Of a stretch of 26,566 bases of DNA, positions 1 to 7,470 are shown in pieces. The translations under genes were made by a program, and so were the position numbers. The notes beneath the pieces were generated by a model. That model was not told the origin of the DNA. It searched no databases and saw only the letters and a list, made by a program, of their open reading frames with translations. This stretch comes from JBMTVT01 sp049451635 (GTDB lineage Bacteria > Bacteroidota > Bacteroidia > Flavobacteriales > Flavobacteriaceae). The stretch is taken from the NCBI GenBank assembly GCA_049451635.1, contig JBMTVT010000034.1, forward strand, positions 1 through 26,566. The letters run 5' to 3'. Position 1 is the stretch's first letter; the number at the start of each line of letters is the position of its first letter.

Positions 1-51
1 TTTGAAGCGTTCAGCAAAATCTAGAAGGTTTTGACCTTTAAAAATATTCAT
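1..51 (-). mobile_element. N-terminal fragment of a probable IS1595-type transposase (runs off the window edge)
   Basis: An open frame starts at an ATG (complement of 49-51) and is still open at the window edge, giving 17 residues beginning MNIFKGQNLLDFAERFK. From memory this closely resembles the first residues of IS1595-family (ISXO2-like) transposases of Flavobacteriaceae, in which an N-terminal zinc ribbon follows shortly after. Only the start is present, so the catalytic domain, the far end of the element and its integrity cannot be judged. I could not identify a terminal inverted repeat between here and the next gene. The family call rests on a short match and is an inference. Confidence 0.5.
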
Positions 52-169
52 AAAACATTAGTTTTGTTGACATACAAGTTATGAATTTATCTACTGAACT
101 CTATTTTTTTAATTAAAATCAATGAAATATATTCAACCTTATTTGTTTCTCGGTTTCTCATCAAAATCA

Positions 170-177
170 TATCTTTG
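170..177 (+). promoter_or_regulatory. Bacteroidota-type -7 promoter box
   Basis: TATCTTTG matches the TAnnTTTG -7 consensus of the Bacteroidota primary sigma factor. No convincing -33 TTG was found at the usual distance. The start codon chosen for the next gene lies only 13 nt beyond the box, so the 5' leader would be only a few bases long. This also argues against the TTG at 175-177 as the start, because that codon lies inside the promoter. Confidence 0.6.
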
Positions 178-189
178 CAAAAAAAAATA

Positions 190-393
190 ATGAAACTTCT
201 TATCATAACTTTCATTTTATTAGGATTTGGAATTGCAGGAATTGCCATAAAAATTTGGGCAAAAAAGGACGGTAAGTTCTCTGGCACTTGTGCGAGTCAA
301 AACCCCATGTTAAATAAAAATGGAGAAGCTTGTGGTTTTTGTGGTAAAACATCTGATCAGTTTAGCGATTGTAATGAACCTCAACACTCATAA
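190..393 (+). CDS. Small single-pass membrane or secreted protein with a Cys-rich tail
   Basis: The product is 67 residues from the ATG at 190. Residues 1-20 (MKLLIITFILLGFGIAGIAI) form one hydrophobic segment, followed by a basic stretch (KIWAKKDGKF) and a short polar tail. The tail has four Cys, in GTCAS, EACGFCG and SDCNE, which suggests a disulfide-bonded or metal-binding periplasmic tail. The spacing CGFC resembles a small metal or redox knuckle, but no function is known to me. Flavobacteriia carry similar small proteins, usually annotated only as membrane or secreted protein. A TTG at 175 would extend the frame, but it sits within the -7 box, so the ATG is preferred. The glycosyltransferase starts 6 nt downstream, suggesting cotranscription. 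Confidence 0.75.
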   Translation: MKLLIITFILLGFGIAGIAIKIWAKKDGKFSGTCASQNPMLNKNGEACGFCGKTSDQFSDCNEPQHS

Positions 394-399
394 TACCTT

Positions 400-1512
400 A
401 TGGGGGTTCTTGATATAGTATTCTACATATTTATAATTGTAGTTTTTATTCAAGTCATTTTTTATATTTTTTTCTTTGGTAGGTTTGCTTATCTCAAGCA
501 AACAAAGAACATATTAGGAAAAAAACCAGTTTCTGTTATCATTTGCGCAAAAAATGAAGCAGAAAATTTAAAAAGATTTTTACCTTCAATAGTTAACCAA
601 GATTTTCCGGATTTTGAAATTGTTTTAATCAACGATTCTTCAAATGATGATACCCTAAATGTAATGAGGAGATTTGAAAAGCTTCACCAAAACATCAAAA
701 TTGTTAATGTTAAACCTATTGAAGCTTTTTGGGGTAACAAAAAATATGCTTTAACACTTGGTATAAAAGCGGCTACCAAAGATTATTTTTTATTTACCGA
801 TGCCGATTGTAAACCCCTATCAAAAAATTGGATTGAAGAAATGGCTTCAAACTTTGATGCTGAAAAGTCAATTGTTTTGGGATATGGTGGGTATTCAAAA
901 ATTAAAAAATCGTTTTTAAATAAATTGGTTCGTTTTGAAACTCTATTAACAGCCGTTCATTATTTTTCATTTGCAAAATTAGGTTTACCATATATGGGAG
1001 TTGGCAGGAATTTGGCTTACACAAAAAAAGCCTTTTTTGATGCCAATGGTTTTATAAGCCATATAAAAGTGAAGTCTGGTGATGATGATTTATTTGTAAA
1101 TCAGGTTGCTAATAATCAAAATACCGCTATTTGTTTTTCTAAAAACAGTTTTACTGAATCCGTTCCTAAATCAACTTTTAAAGAGTGGATAAAACAAAAA
1201 AGACGACATATTTCAACAGCTAAACATTACAAATTAAAACATAAAACGTTACTCGCCTTAATTTATCTTACACAATTACTATTTTGGATATTAGGGTTGT
1301 TTTTAATTCTTACAGCTTATAAATGGCAAATAGTTTTTGGGTTAATTTTATTTCGGGTTATTTTACAATACATAATATTGGGTGCTTCATCAAAAAAATT
1401 AGAAGAAACAGATCTTATTATATTGACTCCCTTTTTAGAAATCTTTTTAATTTTTACACAATTAACTATCTTTATAAATAATCTTATCTCAAAACCCAAT
1501 CATTGGAATTAA
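400..1512 (+). CDS. Membrane-anchored family 2 glycosyltransferase
   Basis: This 370-residue protein has an N-terminal membrane segment (about residues 5-27), a cytoplasmic GT-A domain and two or three C-terminal membrane helices (about 285-360). The GT2 nucleotide-sugar fold begins at VSVIICAKNEAENL, followed by INDSSNDDT. D134-A-D136 (DADCK) is the DxD metal site, SGDDDLF is the likely catalytic acidic region, and QKRRHISTAKHY matches the Q/RxxRW-like segment of processive or polyisoprenyl GT2 enzymes. The acceptor cannot be predicted; a cell-envelope or lipid-linked sugar is likely. The 3' end overlaps the sigma factor gene by 10 nt, which points to a shared transcript. Confidence 0.85.
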   Translation: MGVLDIVFYIFIIVVFIQVIFYIFFFGRFAYLKQTKNILGKKPVSVIICAKNEAENLKRFLPSIVNQDFPDFEIVLINDSSNDDTLNVMRRFEKLHQNIKIVNVKPIEAFWGNKKYALTLGIKAATKDYFLFTDADCKPLSKNWIEEMASNFDAEKSIVLGYGGYSKIKKSFLNKLVRFETLLTAVHYFSFAKLGLPYMGVGRNLAYTKKAFFDANGFISHIKVKSGDDDLFVNQVANNQNTAICFSKNSFTESVPKSTFKEWIKQKRRHISTAKHYKLKHKTLLALIYLTQLLFWILGLFLILTAYKWQIVFGLILFRVILQYIILGASSKKLEETDLIILTPFLEIFLIFTQLTIFINNLISKPNHWN

Positions 1513-2048
1513 AAGAAGCCATCAAGCGTGCCAAAAACAACGACCAAAAAGCGTTTAATTATTTATTGGATTTATTTTGGGATGATGTTTATGGTTTTCA
1601 ATTAAAACTTACACATAATGAAAATGATGCTGAAGACATTACCATTCAAACCTTCTCAAAAGCCTTTGATAAAATTGAAACTTTTGATGAAAATTACAAA
1701 TTTAAAACATGGCTGATTGCCATTTCAAAAAACATACACATAGATTTATTACGAAAAGAAAAAAACTCCATCACCCAAGGTATATCAAATAATGATAGTG
1801 AAGCTTTTCAAATTTTAGACGAATCGCCTTCACCTGAAGACAAATTAATTACTGATCAAAATTTAGCAAAACTACTTCGAGATATAAAAAAGTTAAAACC
1901 CCATTACCAAACCATTATAAACTTACGTTATTTTCAAGAATTTAGTTATAAAGAGATTTCTGAGGAACTTGATGAACCAATAAATAATGTAAAAGTAAAG
2001 TTACTTCGCGCTAAAAAACTGCTTGCCGAAATTATTAGGGAAAAATAA
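1503..2048 (+). CDS. ECF-type RNA polymerase sigma factor
   Basis: The protein has 181 residues with the two-domain layout of group 4 (ECF) sigma factors. Region 2 spans about residues 18-85 and includes NDAEDITIQTFSKAF and FKTWLIAISKNIHIDLLRK. Region 4 spans about 125-178 and contains the helix-turn-helix YKEISEELDEPINNVKVKLL. The linker (about 90-120) is Ser/Asp/Glu-rich. The start is a TTG inside the end of the glycosyltransferase gene; no ATG lies near the conserved N-terminus, so translational coupling is likely. The Nramp-like gene starts one base after the stop. No anti-sigma factor gene lies next to it, which is unusual for ECF factors though not for all Bacteroidota ones. The regulon is unknown. 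Confidence 0.88.
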   Translation: MELKEAIKRAKNNDQKAFNYLLDLFWDDVYGFQLKLTHNENDAEDITIQTFSKAFDKIETFDENYKFKTWLIAISKNIHIDLLRKEKNSITQGISNNDSEAFQILDESPSPEDKLITDQNLAKLLRDIKKLKPHYQTIINLRYFQEFSYKEISEELDEPINNVKVKLLRAKKLLAEIIREK

Positions 2049-2049
2049 A

Positions 2050-3264
2050 ATGATTACTAAATTAAAAAACTTAGGCCCAGGCTTATTATTTGCTGGAGCA
2101 GCGATTGGTGTATCACATTTGGTGCAGTCTACCAGGGCTGGTGCCGATTTTGGTTTAGGCTTAGTTTGGGCTTTACTCTTAATACATCTCTTTAAATACC
2201 CCTTTTTTCAATTCGGGCCACGATATGCCACAGCTACTGGCGAAAGTCTTTTGGATGGGTACAAAAAATTAGGCAGAGGTGTTTTAATAGCTTATTTTTT
2301 ATTGACACTAGCGACAATGTTTACCATTCAAACCGCTGTAACCATTGTTACTGCCGGTATTGCATCTACTTTATTTGGTGGCATTATTAGTGTAAAAGTT
2401 TGGACCATCATCATACTCGTAATTTGTTTGAGTATATTAATAATTGGCAAGTATAAATTATTGGATAATTTAATGAAAGTTATCATAATTACTTTAACTA
2501 TTAGCACTTTAATAGCAGTAACTATTGCATTAATTAATAATTCTGAACCCATTTCCACAAAACAATTATTACCAAAAAATTCGTTGGAAATTGCTTTTTT
2601 AATAGCTTTTATGGGTTGGATGCCAGCACCTTTAGATATTGCTGTATGGCAATCTTTATGGGCCATTGAAAAAAATAAAGACACCAAAGTATATGACACA
2701 AAATCTGCCCTTTTTGATTTTAACATAGGATATTCTGGCACCATCATTTTGGGCATTGGATTTGTACTTTTGGGAGCATTGGTAATGTTCAATAGTGGAG
2801 AGACTTTTAGTAATTCTGCAGGTGTTTTTTCTGATCAATTAATAAATATGTACACCAGCAATTTAGGCGATTGGGCTTATGTTATAATTGGTATTGCGGC
2901 ATTTACGACCATGTTCAGTACTACATTAACAACCCTAGATGCTTCGCCAAGAGCTATGGCCAAAACAACAGAATTACTTTTTAATAAAACTTTAAAGTTT
3001 AATTATACTTTTTGGATTGCTATACTTTCAATTGGCACCATAAGTATCTTTTTATTTTTAGCTTCTGAAATGGGTTTCTTAATACAAATAGCCACAATTT
3101 TGTCTTTTATCACTGCACCCTTTTATGCCATTATCAGCTATAAATTAATTTGTAGCAAACACACGCCTAAAGCGTGGCAACCTTCAAAATTAATGCATAT
3201 TTTAAGTTGTATGGGAATTACCTTTTTAATAGGTTTTAGCATTTGGTACCTATCTACTTTATAA
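2050..3264 (+). CDS. Nramp-family (SLC11-like) transporter with an altered metal site
   Basis: The ATG at 2050 gives 404 residues with about 11 hydrophobic helices. An earlier TTG at 2023 lies inside the sigma factor gene and is not preferred. The N-terminus (GPGLLFAGAAIG, then QSTRAGADFG and LVW) aligns without gaps to Nramp TM1 (GPxF..., then QAGAxFGY and LLW). The metal-binding DPGN of TM1 is replaced by GVSH (residues 20-23). In TM6 the MPH motif is MPAP (M191-P192), so the Met is kept but the following His is lost. Canonical Nramp proteins move Mn2+ or Fe2+ using these residues, so the substrate here may differ, for example Mg2+, another ion or an organic solute. It sits one base after the ECF sigma gene. 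Confidence 0.8.
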   Translation: MITKLKNLGPGLLFAGAAIGVSHLVQSTRAGADFGLGLVWALLLIHLFKYPFFQFGPRYATATGESLLDGYKKLGRGVLIAYFLLTLATMFTIQTAVTIVTAGIASTLFGGIISVKVWTIIILVICLSILIIGKYKLLDNLMKVIIITLTISTLIAVTIALINNSEPISTKQLLPKNSLEIAFLIAFMGWMPAPLDIAVWQSLWAIEKNKDTKVYDTKSALFDFNIGYSGTIILGIGFVLLGALVMFNSGETFSNSAGVFSDQLINMYTSNLGDWAYVIIGIAAFTTMFSTTLTTLDASPRAMAKTTELLFNKTLKFNYTFWIAILSIGTISIFLFLASEMGFLIQIATILSFITAPFYAIISYKLICSKHTPKAWQPSKLMHILSCMGITFLIGFSIWYLSTL

Positions 3265-3286
3265 GACTATTTAAAAGAATACTTTG

Positions 3287-3294
3287 TATCTTTG
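3287..3294 (+). promoter_or_regulatory. Bacteroidota-type -7 promoter box upstream of lipA
   Basis: TATCTTTG matches TAnnTTTG and lies 19 nt before the lipA ATG, a usual distance. No clear -33 TTG was seen. It lies within a possible upstream extension of the lipA frame (TTG at 3284), which supports the ATG at 3314 as the true start. Confidence 0.6.
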
Positions 3295-3313
3295 TGCTCA
3301 TTATTTACCAGAC

Positions 3314-4192
3314 ATGAATACAGAAACTGCTTCAAATATATTACCAGAACGTCAACCCAAACCAAAATGGCTTCGTGTTAAGCTTCCAACAGGTAAAAAA
3401 TATACCGAATTAAGAGGTTTAGTTGACAAATACAAACTGAACACTATTTGTACATCAGGAAGTTGCCCGAACATGGGAGAATGTTGGGGAGAAGGTACTG
3501 CTACTTTTATGATTTTGGGTAATATCTGTACCCGTTCTTGTGGATTTTGTGGTGTAAAAACCGGAAGACCAGAAACGGTAGATTGGGATGAACCCGAAAA
3601 AGTAGCACGATCTATAAAAATCATGAAGATTAAACATGCGGTTTTAACTAGTGTTGATAGAGATGATTTAAAAGATATGGGGAGTATTATGTGGGCCGAA
3701 ACAGTTAAAGCTGTAAGACGCATGAATCCTGAAACAACACTTGAAACGCTTATACCAGATTTTCAAGGGGTTGAAAAACATATTGATAGAATTATTGATG
3801 TAGCACCCGAAGTTGTATCGCATAATATTGAAACCGTTAGAAGGCTAACCCGTGAAGTTCGTATTCAAGCGCAATACGATAGAAGTATGGGTGTTCTAAA
3901 ATACTTAAAACAACAAGGGCAACGTAGAACGAAATCAGGGATAATGCTTGGTTTGGGTGAAACCAGAGAAGAAGTTATTGAAACTCTTCACGATCTAAAA
4001 GCCAATGATGTAGATGTTGTTACTATTGGGCAATATTTACAACCTAGTAAAAAACACCTACCTGTAAAGCAATTTATCAATCCGGACCAATTTAAAGAGT
4101 ATGAAGAAATTGGATTGGACTTAGGTTTCCGTCATGTTGAAAGTAGTGCTTTGGTAAGATCTTCCTACCATGCGCAAAAACACATTAATTAA
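3314..4192 (+). CDS. lipA: Lipoyl synthase (radical SAM)
   Basis: This 292-residue enzyme inserts two sulfur atoms into octanoyl groups on lipoyl domains of 2-oxoacid dehydrogenases and the glycine cleavage H protein. Both Fe-S cluster sites are intact. The auxiliary cluster ligands are C46, C51 and C57 (CTSGSCPNMGEC), and the radical-SAM ligands are C72, C76 and C79 (CTRSCGFC). The C-terminal RSSYHA contains the conserved Ser that ligates the auxiliary cluster. Length is normal. The ATG at 3314 is preferred to a TTG 30 nt upstream, because a -7 box lies between them. GAPDH begins 2 nt after the stop, so the two are probably cotranscribed. No lipB is nearby. Confidence 0.96.
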   Translation: MNTETASNILPERQPKPKWLRVKLPTGKKYTELRGLVDKYKLNTICTSGSCPNMGECWGEGTATFMILGNICTRSCGFCGVKTGRPETVDWDEPEKVARSIKIMKIKHAVLTSVDRDDLKDMGSIMWAETVKAVRRMNPETTLETLIPDFQGVEKHIDRIIDVAPEVVSHNIETVRRLTREVRIQAQYDRSMGVLKYLKQQGQRRTKSGIMLGLGETREEVIETLHDLKANDVDVVTIGQYLQPSKKHLPVKQFINPDQFKEYEEIGLDLGFRHVESSALVRSSYHAQKHIN

Positions 4193-4194
4193 TC

Positions 4195-5205
4195 ATGATA
4201 CATGTTGCTATCAATGGTTTTGGTAGAATTGGCAGACGTGTTTTTAGATTACTTCAAGACTATAAAAACATACAGGTTGTTGCTATTAACGATTTAGCCG
4301 ATACCAAAACCCTAAGTCATTTATTAAAATACGATAGTGTTCATGGTATTTTCAACGGTACTGTTTCAAATGATGAAAATCATATCATCGTAAATAACAA
4401 AAAAACCCCATTATTAAATTTCAAGAATCTAAAAGATATTGATTGGAAACCTTTTAATGTTGATTTTGTTATAGAATCTACAGGGAAATTCAAAACCACA
4501 TCAGAATTACAATATCACATTGAAAATGGTGCAAAACAAGTTATTTTAAGTGTTCCACCTATTGACGATGACATAAAAACTATTGTATTGGGTGTTAATG
4601 ATGATAGTATTAATGGTTCAGAAACCATCATCTCTAACGCCTCATGTACCACAAACAATGCAGCCCCAATGATTGATATAATAAATAAACTTTGTGGTAT
4701 CAATCAAGCTTATATTACTACGGTTCACTCCTATACTACCGACCAAAGTTTGCACGATCAACCGCATCGGGATTTAAGACGTTCGCGTGCTGCAGGTCAG
4801 TCCATTGTGCCTACTACAACAGGTGCTGCAAAAGCTCTAACTAAAATATTTCCAGAGTTATCTAACGTCATTGGTGGTTGCGGCATAAGGGTTCCTGTAA
4901 TAAATGGCTCACTAACAGACATTACTTTTAATGTTAAAAAAGAAGTTACCATTGAAGCTATTAACAATACTTTTAAAGAAGCATCAAATAATCACTATAA
5001 AGGTATCGTTGAATATACAGAAGACCCCATTGTTTCTATTGATATAGTTGGAAATTCACACTCTTGTATTTTTGACTCACAAATGACATCAGTTATTGGA
5101 AATATGGTAAAAATTATAGGCTGGTACGATAATGAAACAGGTTATTCCAATAGGGTAATTGATTTAATTTGCAATTTATCGAAAAAAAAATGCTTTTATC
5201 GATAA
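4195..5205 (+). CDS. gap: Type I glyceraldehyde-3-phosphate dehydrogenase
   Basis: The 336-residue enzyme oxidises glyceraldehyde 3-phosphate to 1,3-bisphosphoglycerate in glycolysis, or runs the reverse reaction. The N-terminal Rossmann motif is INGFGRIGRRVFR. NDLAD follows the second strand; an Asp at this site favours NAD+ over NADP+. The catalytic residues are C151 (NASCTTN) and H178 (TTVHSYT). PHRDLRRSRAAGQSIVPTTT is the substrate-phosphate loop, and WYDNETGYSNRV is the typical C-terminal signature. Length is normal and there is no sign of decay. Pairing with lipA two bases upstream links it to central carbon metabolism. Flavobacteria often carry more than one gap gene, so this may be a secondary copy. 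The palindrome TTATCGATAA (5196-5205) ends on its stop codon. Confidence 0.95.
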   Translation: MIHVAINGFGRIGRRVFRLLQDYKNIQVVAINDLADTKTLSHLLKYDSVHGIFNGTVSNDENHIIVNNKKTPLLNFKNLKDIDWKPFNVDFVIESTGKFKTTSELQYHIENGAKQVILSVPPIDDDIKTIVLGVNDDSINGSETIISNASCTTNNAAPMIDIINKLCGINQAYITTVHSYTTDQSLHDQPHRDLRRSRAAGQSIVPTTTGAAKALTKIFPELSNVIGGCGIRVPVINGSLTDITFNVKKEVTIEAINNTFKEASNNHYKGIVEYTEDPIVSIDIVGNSHSCIFDSQMTSVIGNMVKIIGWYDNETGYSNRVIDLICNLSKKKCFYR

Positions 5206-5211
5206 GATAAT

Positions 5212-5219
5212 TATATTTG
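5212..5219 (+). promoter_or_regulatory. Bacteroidota-type -7 promoter box upstream of the hybrid kinase
   Basis: TATATTTG matches TAnnTTTG and lies 19 nt before the kinase ATG. No clear -33 element is visible. It suggests the kinase has its own promoter rather than depending on lipA-gap read-through. Confidence 0.6.
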
Positions 5220-5238
5220 TCGATTATAATTTGTAAAA

Positions 5239-7470
5239 ATGTCTCAAATTAGAAACTACATATACATTATAATCATGCTTTTTAGCATGGGGGTGTTTTC
5301 ACAAAAAACTATTGAAAACGATCCAGAGATTACTCAAAACAATATAAATTATCGTATTGAGCAAGCCATTAAGCATTTAGATAATTACAATTATCATAAA
5401 GCACAGGTAATTCTTGATGAGGCGTTGGATTTAGCAAAAAAAGCGGATATTAAAAAAAGTATTGGCCTTATTTATGCAGTTAAAGGCAAATTGCAATTGA
5501 TTATTGGAGAAGAAGACAAAGCCATAAAATCTATAAGCAAAGCCATTGAAGCACAAAGGATTATCAATGACAACGTTAATTTAGGTAAATCTTATAAAAT
5601 TTTTGGTGATGTATATTTTGCCAAAAAAAATTACTATCAAGCTATAGATTCTTACACAGCTGCAAAATCGAAATTTCAAGAAGAAGATTTTGATGAAGAT
5701 TTAGCCGAAACCCTCTTAAGCGAAGGAAAAACCTATATCCTTTTAAAAAACTACAGAAAAGCCAGAGCTATTATAGACCAATCCCTAACGCTGGCTAAAA
5801 AAATAGATTTGAAGAAAACACATAGTGAAGCGCTTATAAACTATGGTATTGTAAACAATAAATTAGGTGACAACGAAAAAGCCATTGTATATACAACAGA
5901 AGGGTTGCAAATGGCCAAAGAAAATAAATTCACAAATATTATTAACGAAGGGTATTTAGTTTTAAGTGATTTATATAATCAAGTTGAAAACTATAAACTT
6001 TCTAGAGATTACCTAAGCAATCACCTAAAGTTAACGGATTCCATTAGAGCATTAACACAATTTAATTCTTCAAAAGAGCAAGAAAAGGAAAGTAAATTAG
6101 CTGATGTAAATCAAGAGTTACAAGAGGTTTCCCAAAAGCTAAAAGAATCAGAATCCGATAAAAATTTGGGTACTTTAATTTCAATTTTAAGTGTTGCATT
6201 AATTACCATACTATCACTTTTAACCTTGTCACTTTATAAAAACAATAACATGAGGTTAAAAACAAATAACATGCTTCACAAAAAAAATGCAGAGCTTATT
6301 GTTGCTAAAGAAAAAGCAGAATTAGCCTCAAAAACAAAAGCCAATTTCTTATCTACTGTAACCCACGAACTTCGCACACCGCTTTATGCAGTTACAGGTT
6401 TGAGCAAAATGCTTTTGGATGAAGACCCAAAACCAGAGCAAATACAACATTTAAAATCATTAAAATTTTCTGGTGATTATCTTTTAAATTTTATAAACGA
6501 CATCCTTCAAATAAATAAAATTGAAGCCAATAAAGTTGATATAGAACCTGAATCATTCAACTTAACAAAGAAAATCAACAATATTATTCTAGCGTTAAAT
6601 AATTCGGCGCAAGACAATAATGTTAAAATACATTTTGAGTACGACAAAGATTTACCTGAAAATTTTATAGCAGATCAATTGAAAATTTCTCAAATTCTTA
6701 TAAACCTGATAGGGAACTCTATAAAGTTCACTAAAGATGGTGACATTTGGATTAGGGTATATAAAATTGAAGAAAAAAATAAGATTTACACTCTACGATT
6801 TGAAGTAGAAGATAATGGTATTGGCATTAGCCAGGAAAAACAAGACAATATGTTTGAAAGTTTTTCTCAAGGCTCTATACAAATAAATCGAAAATATGGA
6901 GGAACTGGTTTAGGTCTTTCAATTGTAAAAGGATTAATTGATATTTTAAAGGGTAAAATTTACGTTAAAAGTGAATTGGATAAGGGCACAACTGTCTACT
7001 TTGAAATTCCCCTGGAATATACAAGCGACAGCAAGTCCAAAAAAGATAAAGTCACATATTTTGATGGCAATAAAGAAGACATTGATTTAACCAATTTTAA
7101 AATTTTGGTAGTTGAGGATAATAAAATCAATCAAATAATTACTAAAAAGATTTTAATAAAAATGAACCTTCAATGTGATATTGTTGATAATGGTGAGGAC
7201 GCTGTTGAAAAAATTAAAGCAAACAAATACGATATTGTTTTAATGGATATCCATATGCCAGGAATAAGCGGTATTGAAGCCACAAAAATTGTTAGAGCAT
7301 TTGATAAGGAGCTTACTATTTTTGCCCTTACCGCTGTAACCATTGAAGATAAAACATATGAGTTTGAAGAGGCAGGATTTACTGATACTATTCCAAAACC
7401 ATTTAAGCAAGAAGAGTTTGAGAAAAAACTTTATAATGCTTTATCCAGTAAAAAAAGACTCTTCTGCTAG
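5239..7470 (+). CDS. TPR-containing hybrid sensor histidine kinase with a receiver domain
   Basis: This 743-residue two-component protein has, in order, a signal peptide (about 1-22, ending VFSQ), a periplasmic TPR array (about 30-270), a short coiled coil (about 275-308), one membrane helix (about 312-332), a HisKA domain with phospho-acceptor H376 in THELRTP, and a HATPase domain. The HATPase shows the N-box LINLIGNSIKF, the G1 box DNGIGI and the G2 box GGTGLGLS (about 554-561). A C-terminal receiver follows (about 620-738) with phospho-acceptor D670 in VLMDIHMP. No DNA-binding domain is present, so phosphotransfer to another protein is expected, and no partner is adjacent. The ligand sensed by the TPR region is unknown. 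The 3' end overlaps lpxK by 4 nt. Confidence 0.93.
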   Translation: MSQIRNYIYIIIMLFSMGVFSQKTIENDPEITQNNINYRIEQAIKHLDNYNYHKAQVILDEALDLAKKADIKKSIGLIYAVKGKLQLIIGEEDKAIKSISKAIEAQRIINDNVNLGKSYKIFGDVYFAKKNYYQAIDSYTAAKSKFQEEDFDEDLAETLLSEGKTYILLKNYRKARAIIDQSLTLAKKIDLKKTHSEALINYGIVNNKLGDNEKAIVYTTEGLQMAKENKFTNIINEGYLVLSDLYNQVENYKLSRDYLSNHLKLTDSIRALTQFNSSKEQEKESKLADVNQELQEVSQKLKESESDKNLGTLISILSVALITILSLLTLSLYKNNNMRLKTNNMLHKKNAELIVAKEKAELASKTKANFLSTVTHELRTPLYAVTGLSKMLLDEDPKPEQIQHLKSLKFSGDYLLNFINDILQINKIEANKVDIEPESFNLTKKINNIILALNNSAQDNNVKIHFEYDKDLPENFIADQLKISQILINLIGNSIKFTKDGDIWIRVYKIEEKNKIYTLRFEVEDNGIGISQEKQDNMFESFSQGSIQINRKYGGTGLGLSIVKGLIDILKGKIYVKSELDKGTTVYFEIPLEYTSDSKSKKDKVTYFDGNKEDIDLTNFKILVVEDNKINQIITKKILIKMNLQCDIVDNGEDAVEKIKANKYDIVLMDIHMPGISGIEATKIVRAFDKELTIFALTAVTIEDKTYEFEEAGFTDTIPKPFKQEEFEKKLYNALSSKKRLFC

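Noticed and set aside
2023..2049. TTG start for the Nramp-like gene inside the sigma factor gene
   Set aside because: The ATG at 2050, one base after the sigma stop, gives the usual short N-terminus before GPG.
1953..2100. Metal riboswitch ahead of the transporter gene
   Set aside because: The transporter starts one base after the sigma gene, so there is no untranslated leader to hold one.
2328..2792. 154-codon open frame on the minus strand
   Set aside because: It lies wholly opposite the Nramp-like gene, its product is Ile/Met/Lys-rich with no recognisable domain, and it mirrors the hydrophobic codons of the sense gene.
3352..3723. 123-codon open frame opposite lipA
   Set aside because: It is a mirror of a strongly conserved radical-SAM gene with no start context or homology I recognise.
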